Part shown: positions 6,691-13,486 of the stretch, one piece after another
Numbering within the stretch: the first letter of the stretch is position 1
How the letters are laid out: the number at the start of each line of letters is the position of its first letter
Assembly: GCA_965601425.1 (NCBI GenBank)
Contig: CBFCWF010000112.1
Location: forward strand, 1-13,486
Source of the DNA: Thiosocius sp965601425
Lineage (GTDB): Bacteria; Pseudomonadota; Gammaproteobacteria; Chromatiales; Chromatiaceae
DNA: 13,486 bases
Direction: 5' to 3'
The notes under the pieces: model-generated
The model's database searches: none
The model's input: only the letters and a program-made list of their open reading frames with translations
Told to the model about the DNA's origin: nothing
Translations under genes and position numbers: made by a program

Positions 6691-7644
6691 TCAAAACGCG
6701 GCCGCCTCGGCCTCCAGGTAGGCCCCGCTGATGTGCCTGCCGAGCTCGATGTCGAACCCCGCCCATTGCGACCAGGGCTCGAGTCTGGGCATCAGCTGGG
6801 GACGGATCTCGAAATCAGCCAGCCCTTCCTCGACCCCCTGCTCGACTGCCGTGTACAGGGTCTGCAGGTAATCACGATAACGCTGTGCCACCTCGCGCCC
6901 GCCGCTGGGCCCGTGCCCCGGGACGAACACCCGGGCATCGGTGGCCAAGGCCTGCTCCAGCGCCTCGATGTTGCCCGGGAAGCTGCCGCCCTCGAGGCGC
7001 AGTATCCGGCCGTGCCCCGCATTGTCGCCGAGGAAAATCAGATCGAGCTCCTTGACGTGCAGCATGATGTCGGTATCGGTATGGGCCTTGTCGTTGTTCA
7101 TGACCCGGTAGGTCAGTCCGCCGATCGCGAGCTCGTCGCCGTCCTTTACCGTGCGGTCGGGCGCGACCACCTCGGTGCCGGCGGTCGCCTGCTCGGTCAT
7201 GCGCAGCATCAGCTGCACCCACTCGGTACCCGCCCCGGCGATGACCTTCGGCCCGACGCGTTCGTGGCCATAGATCGGCACATCGGGGTAGCTCGCGCGA
7301 ATCGCCTGGTTGCCCAGCCAGTGGTCGCCGTGGATGTGCGAGTTAAACACCGCGAGGACCGGCTTTTCGGTGACCTGCGCTATCCGCTCGAGCATCATCT
7401 CACCGACCTGCACGCTGCTCCCCGGGTCGACCACGACGACGCCCGTGTCGGTCACGATGAAGGCCGGGTTGTTCATGAAACCCTGGTTGTCCGGCGACGG
7501 CAGCTCGGTCGGACCATGAATCACGTAGACCCCCGGGGCAATCTGCTCCGGCGCCCATGCCCCGCGGATCGGCAGGGCCTTCTGCAACGCGTAGGCGACA
7601 CCGGCGATCAACACCAGTGCCAGAATCCAAAAAGCCTTTTTCAC
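6691..7644 (-). CDS. Membrane-anchored or exported metallo-beta-lactamase-fold hydrolase
   Basis: A 317-residue protein with an N-terminal hydrophobic segment (residues 4-20) after MKK, either an uncleaved anchor or a signal peptide, placing the enzyme on the periplasmic side. Metal-binding motifs are SHIHGDHWLGN (H103, H105, D107, H108), H188 in KAHTDTD, D207 in LGDN, and H244 in PGHGPSGG, the full set for a binuclear zinc site. The closest named groups from memory are periplasmic SoxH-like or quinoprotein-relay metallohydrolases; the substrate cannot be assigned, and beta-lactamase activity should not be assumed. The start is GTG 7644-7642, with a strong GGAGG (7654-7650) five bases upstream in the 12-base gap after argG. 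It is probably cotranscribed with argG and translated efficiently on its own. Twenty-four or more bases separate it from the DUF523 gene. Confidence 0.87.
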   Translation of the reverse strand: MKKAFWILALVLIAGVAYALQKALPIRGAWAPEQIAPGVYVIHGPTELPSPDNQGFMNNPAFIVTDTGVVVVDPGSSVQVGEMMLERIAQVTEKPVLAVFNSHIHGDHWLGNQAIRASYPDVPIYGHERVGPKVIAGAGTEWVQLMLRMTEQATAGTEVVAPDRTVKDGDELAIGGLTYRVMNNDKAHTDTDIMLHVKELDLIFLGDNAGHGRILRLEGGSFPGNIEALEQALATDARVFVPGHGPSGGREVAQRYRDYLQTLYTAVEQGVEEGLADFEIRPQLMPRLEPWSQWAGFDIELGRHISGAYLEAEAAAF

Positions 7645-7656
7645 TCGGACCTCCGC

Positions 7657-8877
<1,221 letters not shown>

Positions 8878-8914
8878 GTTGCGCCCCTGTGGAAAAGCCT
8901 GTCGGAAACCGGCG

Positions 8915-8920
8915 ATTATA
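8915..8920 (-). promoter_or_regulatory. Predicted -10 box of the argG promoter
   Basis: The minus strand carries a perfect TATAAT, which stands out in this GC-rich 153-base intergenic region (8878-9030) shared with the divergent transporter operon. It would start transcription near 8908 and leave a leader of about 30 bases before the argG ATG. No good -35 hexamer is found 16-18 bases upstream, so an activator may be needed. The box is flanked by CCGG on both sides (8909-8912 and 8921-8924). Confidence 0.5.
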
Positions 8921-8981
8921 CCGGTCCAAGCCGGATCCAGGGGGACCGCTTTCGCGTCAGGTCGCCGCTGGCGGGCGGAGC

Positions 8982-8990
8982 TGCGATACT
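8982..8990 (+). promoter_or_regulatory. Possible extended -10 promoter for the MacAB-like operon
   Basis: TGC followed by GATACT (8985-8990) fits an extended -10 element (TGn plus a four-of-six -10 box), 40 bases before the adaptor ATG. No -35 box is evident, which is tolerated in extended -10 promoters. With the argG TATAAT about 65 bases away on the other strand, the two operons would be transcribed divergently from separate starts. Weak evidence only. Confidence 0.3.
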
Positions 8991-9030
8991 GACCGGTGGG
9001 TTCAGCTGAGTCGGAACGGGATCCGTCGAG

Positions 9031-10194
9031 ATGTCGGGAAGCTTTCGCAAGGGTCGGATATTCACGCTGCTGCTGGTACTCGGACTGCTGGCCGCATGGG
9101 GCTGGTGGGCCACACGCACCGAGCCGATCCGGGTCACGACCGCGGCGGTCGCGCGAGGCGTCGTCGAAAGGACCGTGGCCAATACACGCGCCGGCACGGT
9201 AAAGGCCTGCCGCCGCGCCAAACTGTCGCCGAGCGCCGGCGGACAGATCGCGAAGCTGCCGGTTCACGAAGGTGATTACGTCAAACACGGCCAGCTGCTG
9301 CTGGAACTCTGGAACAAGGACCTGACCGCGCATCTCGATCTCGCGAGACAGGAGGCGGCCAGCGCCGCGGCCACCGCTCGCGCACGCTGCATCGAGGCCG
9401 AGCAGGCGCGGCGTGAGGCCAGTCGGCAACAGACACTGCTCGGCCGCAAGCTGGTCTCCGAGGAACAGGCCGACCAGGCGGCGTCCACGGCGGCAGCGGG
9501 GCAGGCCGCGTGCGAGGCCGCCAGGGCGAACGCGGCCGTCAGCGAGGCACGCGTCGGGGTCGCCGGGGCGACGCTCGAGAAGTCCCGGCTGATCGCGCCG
9601 TTCGATGGCGTCGTGGCTGAGATAAACGGCGAACTGAACGAGTACGTGACTCCGTCACCGATCGGCATCCCCACGCCGCCGGCGATCGATCTGATCGACA
9701 ATCGCTGCTTCTATCTGAGCGCACCGATCGACGAGGTCGACGTGGCGGGCATCGACAGGGGACAGCCGGCGCGGGTGACGCTGGATGCATTCGGCGACCG
9801 ACGCTTCGACGGCCGGGTGCGCCGCATCGCGGACTATGTGCTGGATATCGAGAAACAGGCCCGAACCGTCGACGTCGAGGTGGAGTTCACCGACCCGGAG
9901 GATATCGAAAAACTGCTCGCCGGCTATTCCGCAGACGTCGAGATCATCCTCGATGTGCGCACCGACACCTTGCGTGTGCCGACCGAGGCGCTGGTCGATG
10001 GCAGCCGCGTTTACGTCTTCGACCCAGACGAAGGACTGATCGAACTGCGTGAAGTGAAAACCGGCACCTCGAACTGGGATCACACCGAAATATTGGAGGG
10101 CCTGGTCGAGGCCGATCTCGTCGTCACCTCGGTGGGCCGGGAAGGCCTCGCGGACGGCGTCACGGCGCGCCGTGAAACGAACGGGGCCCAATGA
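9031..10194 (+). CDS. MacA/HlyD-family periplasmic adaptor (membrane fusion) subunit
   Basis: A 387-residue protein anchored by one N-terminal TM segment (~11-27). Residues ~62-95 (LSPSAGGQIAKLPVHEGDYV) and ~180-205 (SRLIAPFDGVVAEI) are the two halves of the lipoyl-like domain. Between them lies an Ala/Glu/Arg-rich helical hairpin (~96-180), which in this family contacts an outer-membrane channel. Residues ~225-310 form the beta-barrel domain (YLSAPIDEVDVAGIDRGQPARV) and the rest the membrane-proximal domain. Together with the next three genes it forms a MacAB-type export system; cargo could be a peptide, a lipid or a macrolide-like compound. Unusually, cysteines occur at 60, 120, 161 and 226, uncommon in adaptors. 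The stop overlaps the ATPase start by four bases (ATGA, 10191-10194). ATG 9031 has only a modest GGGA about nine bases upstream. Confidence 0.92.
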   Translation: MSGSFRKGRIFTLLLVLGLLAAWGWWATRTEPIRVTTAAVARGVVERTVANTRAGTVKACRRAKLSPSAGGQIAKLPVHEGDYVKHGQLLLELWNKDLTAHLDLARQEAASAAATARARCIEAEQARREASRQQTLLGRKLVSEEQADQAASTAAAGQAACEAARANAAVSEARVGVAGATLEKSRLIAPFDGVVAEINGELNEYVTPSPIGIPTPPAIDLIDNRCFYLSAPIDEVDVAGIDRGQPARVTLDAFGDRRFDGRVRRIADYVLDIEKQARTVDVEVEFTDPEDIEKLLAGYSADVEIILDVRTDTLRVPTEALVDGSRVYVFDPDEGLIELREVKTGTSNWDHTEILEGLVEADLVVTSVGREGLADGVTARRETNGAQ

Positions 10195-10877
10195 TCGAAC
10201 TGCATCAGATCGAACGCGACTTTCCGGTCGGCGACGAAATCGTGCACGCCCTCAGCGGCGTCGACCTCCGGCTGCCGGCCGGCGACTATGTCTCGGTGAT
10301 GGGCCCTTCGGGTTCGGGCAAGTCCACGCTGCTCAACGTGCTCGGCCTGCTCGATCGTCCGAACGCCGGCAGCTATCGCCTGAGCGGCGTGGAAACCACG
10401 GAACTGGTGGAGGAAGGACGCGCCGCACTGCGCCGCGACCATATCGGTTTCGTATTCCAGGCGTTCCACCTGGTACCGCGATTGACGGCCGCCGACAATA
10501 TCGGACTGCCGATGATGCTGGCCGGTGTCGAGCCGCACCAGCGCAAGGCGCGCATCGACCGGGTCCTCGACTCGCTGGGTCTGCTCGACCGTGCAGAACA
10601 CAGACCCGACCAGCTCTCCGGCGGCCAGCGCCAACGCGTTGCGATCGGACGCGCCATCGTCATGCAGCCGGACCTGCTGCTCGCAGACGAACCGACCGGC
10701 AACCTGGATCAGCAGTCGGGCAACGATGTGATCACACTGCTCGAACGGCTCAATGCCGACGGAATCACGCTGGTCGTGGTCACACACGACCTGGCCATCG
10801 GCAGACGTGCGCGGCGCCGCATACGGATGGTCGACGGCCGTATCATGGAGGACGAACGGACCGATGCGCCCAGCTGA
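10191..10877 (+). CDS. MacB/LolD-type ABC transporter ATP-binding protein
   Basis: A 228-residue cytoplasmic ATPase. Motifs are Walker A GPSGSGKST (38-46), Q-loop Gln90 in FVFQAFHLVPRLTA, the signature LSGGQRQRVAIGRA (142-155), Walker B LLLADEPTGNLD (162-173, catalytic Glu167) and H-loop His199 in VVTHD. The FQ-x-F-x-L-V-P-x-L-T-A segment is characteristic of the MacB/LolD/FtsE mechanotransmission class rather than of importers. Length is normal for an ATPase that is separate from its permease, unlike E. coli MacB where the two are fused. It overlaps the adaptor gene by four bases and the first permease gene by 14 bases, which indicates strict co-expression. It probably powers a complex made with one or both of the permeases that follow. 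Confidence 0.95.
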   Translation: MIELHQIERDFPVGDEIVHALSGVDLRLPAGDYVSVMGPSGSGKSTLLNVLGLLDRPNAGSYRLSGVETTELVEEGRAALRRDHIGFVFQAFHLVPRLTAADNIGLPMMLAGVEPHQRKARIDRVLDSLGLLDRAEHRPDQLSGGQRQRVAIGRAIVMQPDLLLADEPTGNLDQQSGNDVITLLERLNADGITLVVVTHDLAIGRRARRRIRMVDGRIMEDERTDAPS

Positions 10878-12069
10878 CATGTTCCGATTCTCGGCCGTGT
10901 CGCTCGCAAGCGCGCGCACCCGAACCGCGCTGATGCTGCTGGCGATGAGCATCGGGGTCGCCTCGGTCGTGGTATTGACCGCGCTGGGCGAAGGCGCACG
11001 ACGCTACGTGGTCGGCGAGTTCGCCGGACTCGGCACCCATCTGCTCATCATGCTGCCGGGCCGCTCCGAGACGACCGGCGGCGCGCCGCCGCTGTTCGGC
11101 GAAACGCCGCGCGACCTCACGCTCGACGACGCGCTGGCGCTACTGCGCGAACGCAGCATCCTGCGCGTCGCCCCGCTCACGGTCGGCAATGCGCCGGTAT
11201 CGTTCGGCGGCCGGGAGCGCGAGGTCTCGGTGATCGGTTCTACCCACGAGTTCTTTCCGATCCGTCATCTGTCGATCGGCTCAGGCCGCCCCTTGCCGAA
11301 AACTGAGCCGAAGCGCGCGTACCCTGTTGCCGTGCTCGGGTCGGGCCTGCGCAGCGAACTGTTTGGCGCCAAGCGTGCACTGGGACAGTGGATCCGCATC
11401 AACGACCGGCGCTTTCGCGTGATCGGCGTGCTGGCCGAGGGCGGCGAGTCGCTCGGCCGGAACCTCGACGACATGGTGGTCATCCCGGTCGCTGCAGCCC
11501 AGAGCCTGTTCGATACGCCCGCGCTGTTCCGGGTATTGATCCAGGCGCGCGGCGAGCAGGAGATCGAACAGGCGAAACGCGCCGCCCGCGACATCATTCG
11601 CGAGCGCCATGACGGCGAGGACGATGTGACGATCATCACCCAGGACGCGCTGCTTGCCACCTTCGAAAAGATCCTGCGCGCCCTCACCTACAGCGTCGGC
11701 GGGATCGCCAGCATCAGTCTCGCGGTGGCCGGCATCCTGATCATGAACGTGATGCTGGTCGCGGTATCGCAGCGCGTCGGCGAGATCGGCCTGCTCAAGG
11801 CACTGGGGGCACCCGAGCGCGAGGTGCTTAGCCTGTTCCTGGTCGAGGCGGTGATGCTGGCGAGCGCCGGCGCTGCGCTCGGCGTCCTGGTAGGGCTGGT
11901 CGGCATTTTCGCGCTGAGCCAGGCCTTCCCGGTGTTCCCGATCGCGGCGCCGCTGTGGGCGCCTGCCGCAGCGGTCACGGTAGCGGTCGTCACGGGCCTG
12001 TTGTTCGGCGTACTGCCGGCACGCCGCGCCGCCCGACTCGACCCCGTGCAGGCGTTGACCGGACGATAG
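10864..12069 (+). CDS. MacB-type ABC transporter permease, first copy
   Basis: A 401-residue permease with the MacB layout: TM1 at ~20-40, a large periplasmic domain (~45-270, MacB-PCD type) and three C-terminal TM segments (~275-299, 325-350, 364-384). The loop VSQRVGEIGLLKALGA (301-316) is the coupling-helix motif contacting the ATPase, and ARRAARLDPVQAL is the usual C-terminal signature. ATG 10864 overlaps the ATPase gene by 14 bases, with GGAGGA (10847-10852) 11 bases upstream; ATG 10879 is an alternative five residues in, without a good ribosome-binding site. The frame stays open back to 10753, but that lies inside the ATPase gene. The periplasmic domain shares blocks such as VLTALGEGARRYVVGEF with the second permease, so the pair likely arose by duplication. 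Confidence 0.93.
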   Translation: MRPADMFRFSAVSLASARTRTALMLLAMSIGVASVVVLTALGEGARRYVVGEFAGLGTHLLIMLPGRSETTGGAPPLFGETPRDLTLDDALALLRERSILRVAPLTVGNAPVSFGGREREVSVIGSTHEFFPIRHLSIGSGRPLPKTEPKRAYPVAVLGSGLRSELFGAKRALGQWIRINDRRFRVIGVLAEGGESLGRNLDDMVVIPVAAAQSLFDTPALFRVLIQARGEQEIEQAKRAARDIIRERHDGEDDVTIITQDALLATFEKILRALTYSVGGIASISLAVAGILIMNVMLVAVSQRVGEIGLLKALGAPEREVLSLFLVEAVMLASAGAALGVLVGLVGIFALSQAFPVFPIAAPLWAPAAAVTVAVVTGLLFGVLPARRAARLDPVQALTGR

Positions 12070-12075
12070 CGGCCC

Positions 12076-13275
12076 GTGCGCCTGCGAGACCACCTGCATC
12101 TGACCGGCGGCGCGATTCTCGCCCATCGCATGCGCAGCGTACTGACCGTCCTCGGCATCGCGGTCGGGATCGCCGCCGTGGTGCTGTTGACGGCGATCGG
12201 CGAGGGCGTACAGCGTTTCGTCGTGCACGAATTCACTCAGTTCGGCACCAACCTGATCGCGATCTCGCCGGGCAAGACCGAGACCTTCGGTGTATCGGGC
12301 GCAGTGATCAGCAACGTGCGCCCGTTGAGCCTGGACGACGCGGCGGCGTTGCGGCAACTGCCGCAGGTAATGGCGGTGGTTCCGTTCGTGCAAGGCAACG
12401 CCGAGGTCGAGGCCGGCGGTCGGACCCGGCGCACCACGGTGTTCGGCACCGGTCCGGCGGTACCGGACGTCTGGCAGATCTCACCGGCACTCGGGCGCTT
12501 TCTGCCGGACGATGAACCGCGTCGCGCGCGTGCGTTTGCGGTGCTGGGCAGCACACTGCACAGCGAGCTGTTTGGCACCGGCTCGCCGCTCGGTAAGCGT
12601 ATCCGAATCGGCGGCGAGACGTTTCGCATCATCGGCACGATGGAGACCAAAGGCCAGATGCTCGGCTTCGATCTCGACGATACCGTCTACATCCCGATCG
12701 CGCGGGCAATGGCGATGTTCGACCGGGAGAGTCTGATGGAGGTCGATGTGCTGTATCACGCCAGCGCCGACGCGGATGATCTCGCGGAGCGGATCAGGCA
12801 ACGCCTGATGGCACGCCACGGCAGTGAAGACTTCACCATTGTCACGCAGGACCAGATGCTCGATGTGCTGGGCTCGGTACTGGAGGTACTGACCCTCGCG
12901 GTCGGCGCATTGGGTGCGATATCGCTGCTGGTCGGCGGGATCGGGATATTGACCATCATGACGATCTCGGTGAACGAACGCACCGCCGAGGTCGGCTTGC
13001 TGCGCGCGCTCGGGGCCAGACGACGCCAGGTCGTGGGACTCTTTCTCGGTGAGGCGGTGGTACTTGCCGGGCTCGGCGGCCTGGCTGGGACGCTGGTCGG
13101 CGCCGGCGGCGCCTGGCTGATCGGCGTCGCGGTCCCCGGCTTGCCGACCCAGGTGGCCTGGGGATACGCGCTGCTGGCGCTGCTGATCGCGGTCGGTATC
13201 GGGCTGCTCGCCGGCGTGGCGCCGGCCCTGCGCGCGGCGGCCCTGGACCCGGTCGAGGCATTGCGCGGCGAATGA
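12076..13275 (+). CDS. MacB-type ABC transporter permease, second copy
   Basis: A 399-residue permease with the same layout as its neighbour: TM1 ~20-42, periplasmic domain ~45-268, and TM segments at ~272-295, 322-350 and 360-385. NERTAEVGLLRALGA (300-314) is the classic MacB coupling motif, closer to consensus than in the first copy, and ALRAAALDPVEALRGE is the C-terminal signature. It starts at GTG 12076, six bases after the stop of the first permease, without a clear Shine-Dalgarno, so reinitiation is likely. Alignable blocks with the first copy include LLTAIGEGVQRFVVHEF and LGKRIRIGGETFRIIG against LGQWIRINDRRFRVIG; the rest has diverged. The two may form a heterodimer around a homodimeric ATPase. 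This is the last gene of the operon. Confidence 0.93.
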   Translation: MRLRDHLHLTGGAILAHRMRSVLTVLGIAVGIAAVVLLTAIGEGVQRFVVHEFTQFGTNLIAISPGKTETFGVSGAVISNVRPLSLDDAAALRQLPQVMAVVPFVQGNAEVEAGGRTRRTTVFGTGPAVPDVWQISPALGRFLPDDEPRRARAFAVLGSTLHSELFGTGSPLGKRIRIGGETFRIIGTMETKGQMLGFDLDDTVYIPIARAMAMFDRESLMEVDVLYHASADADDLAERIRQRLMARHGSEDFTIVTQDQMLDVLGSVLEVLTLAVGALGAISLLVGGIGILTIMTISVNERTAEVGLLRALGARRRQVVGLFLGEAVVLAGLGGLAGTLVGAGGAWLIGVAVPGLPTQVAWGYALLALLIAVGIGLLAGVAPALRAAALDPVEALRGE

Positions 13276-13321
13276 GGCCCGCGGCGTGGTCGGGCTGGCG
13301 ACAGCGTCCCGGCTGCGACGG

Positions 13322-13346
13322 CGCTTGTCTGAAGGAGCAGCAAGCG
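13322..13346 (+). terminator. Weak stem-loop downstream of the transporter operon
   Basis: CGCTTG (13322-13327) and CAAGCG (13341-13346) can pair across a 13-base loop, 46 bases after the last permease stop. There is no T-run and the stem is only 6 bp, so a terminator role is speculative. Confidence 0.2.
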
Positions 13347-13413
13347 TTCGGCAGCGGAGCCGCGTGCTCGGTGGGCCGGCGTCTGCCCCGGGCATGCGAT
13401 CACAGTATTTCCC

Positions 13414-13435
13414 TAAGCTGAAGCTTACTTAAGCT
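13414..13435. promoter_or_regulatory. Three alternating 6-bp half-sites, possible operator
   Basis: TAAGCT (13414-13419), its inverse AGCTTA (13422-13427) and TAAGCT again (13430-13435) recur every 8 bases with 2-base spacers GA and CT. The result is two overlapping palindromes in an AT-richer patch of GC-rich DNA. It may be a regulator-binding site for a gene beyond the right edge, or part of a repeat element. No promoter boxes are clear next to it. Confidence 0.35.
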
Positions 13436-13462
13436 GATTCCGGTCGTTTCTGGAGAAAACGT

Positions 13463-13482
13463 CGGCGGCATGGACGCCGCCG
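13463..13482. repeat. Perfect CGGCGGC/GCCGCCG hairpin near the window edge
   Basis: CGGCGGC (13463-13469) and GCCGCCG (13476-13482) pair perfectly around ATGGAC. An ATG in the loop (13470) opens a frame MDAAV that runs off the window, with GGAG (13452-13455) 14 bases upstream, too far to be a good ribosome-binding site. From memory, unverified, GC-rich palindromes with an ATGGA-type loop recur between genes in some gammaproteobacteria, so an interspersed palindromic repeat is likelier than a gene start. Confidence 0.4.
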
Positions 13483-13486
13483 TCGA

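Larger units (their letters stand above)
13276..13486. other. Intergenic region after the transporter operon
   Basis: The 211 bases to the window edge hold no supported gene in any frame. The first ~130 bases are GC-rich and unremarkable apart from the weak stem-loop. The last ~80 are more AT-rich and carry the half-site array and the GC hairpin. A gene probably begins or ends beyond the edge, but its direction cannot be told. Confidence 0.6.

Noticed and set aside
8878..9429. N-terminal extension of argG to give a 590-residue protein
   Set aside because: The standard argininosuccinate synthase N-terminus begins at ATG 8877 with a good ribosome-binding site; the extension overlaps the divergent adaptor gene and contains the argG -10 box.
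11281..12393. 370-codon open frame on the - strand opposite the two permease genes
   Set aside because: His/Gln/Asp/Arg-rich shadow product crossing a junction between two supported permeases; no family recognised.
13470..13486. Start of a new gene at ATG 13470
   Set aside because: The ATG is in the loop of a perfect hairpin, the only purine-rich site is 14 bases upstream, and just five codons are visible.

Overview
The window looks like ordinary chromosome from a GC-rich (roughly 60-65% G+C by eye) gammaproteobacterium, plausibly of the Chromatiales/Ectothiorhodospiraceae kind. This rests on the style of the ferrochelatase C-terminus, the DUF971 protein, argininosuccinate synthase and the MacAB-like transporter genes. 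The taxon is an inference; no rRNA or other marker is present. Genes are tightly packed. I see no tRNA, rRNA, CRISPR array, insertion sequence, phage gene or attachment site.

Block 1 (1-1037, + strand) is the tail of hemH, then a small membrane methyltransferase of the isoprenylcysteine carboxyl methyltransferase type that starts on the hemH stop codon, then a DUF971 protein. A 9-bp GC-rich hairpin at 1028-1051 separates this block from the convergent block 2.

Block 2 (8877 down to 1059, - strand) is a long co-directional run. Its first part reads argG, a membrane-anchored metallo-beta-lactamase-fold protein, a truncated DUF523 protein and a CinA-type molybdopterin-binding-domain protein. 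After a 152-bp gap holding a recognisable sigma70-type promoter come a LOG-family nucleotide-processing enzyme, a beta-CASP metallo-beta-lactamase ribonuclease-like protein, a possible 80-residue small ORF, and a six-TM GGDEF-EAL cyclic-di-GMP enzyme. The last four are joined by a 2-nt gap and two TGATG stop/start overlaps, so they probably form one operon.

Block 3 (9031-13275, + strand) is divergent from argG across a 153-bp intergenic region. It encodes a four-gene MacAB-like tripartite transporter: a periplasmic adaptor, an ABC ATPase and two different but related MacB-type permeases. The first three genes overlap one another. No outer-membrane TolC-type gene is in the window.

The last 211 bases (13276-13486) hold no complete gene. 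They carry a set of three alternating TAAGCT/AGCTTA half-sites and a perfect CGGCGGC/GCCGCCG hairpin near the window edge.

I found no convincing wholly new biological system. The points most worth a second look are the small ORF that exactly bridges two translational-coupling junctions, the truncated DUF523 gene, the grouping of LOG, beta-CASP and c-di-GMP genes, the paired non-identical MacB permeases, and the patterned DNA at the 3' end.
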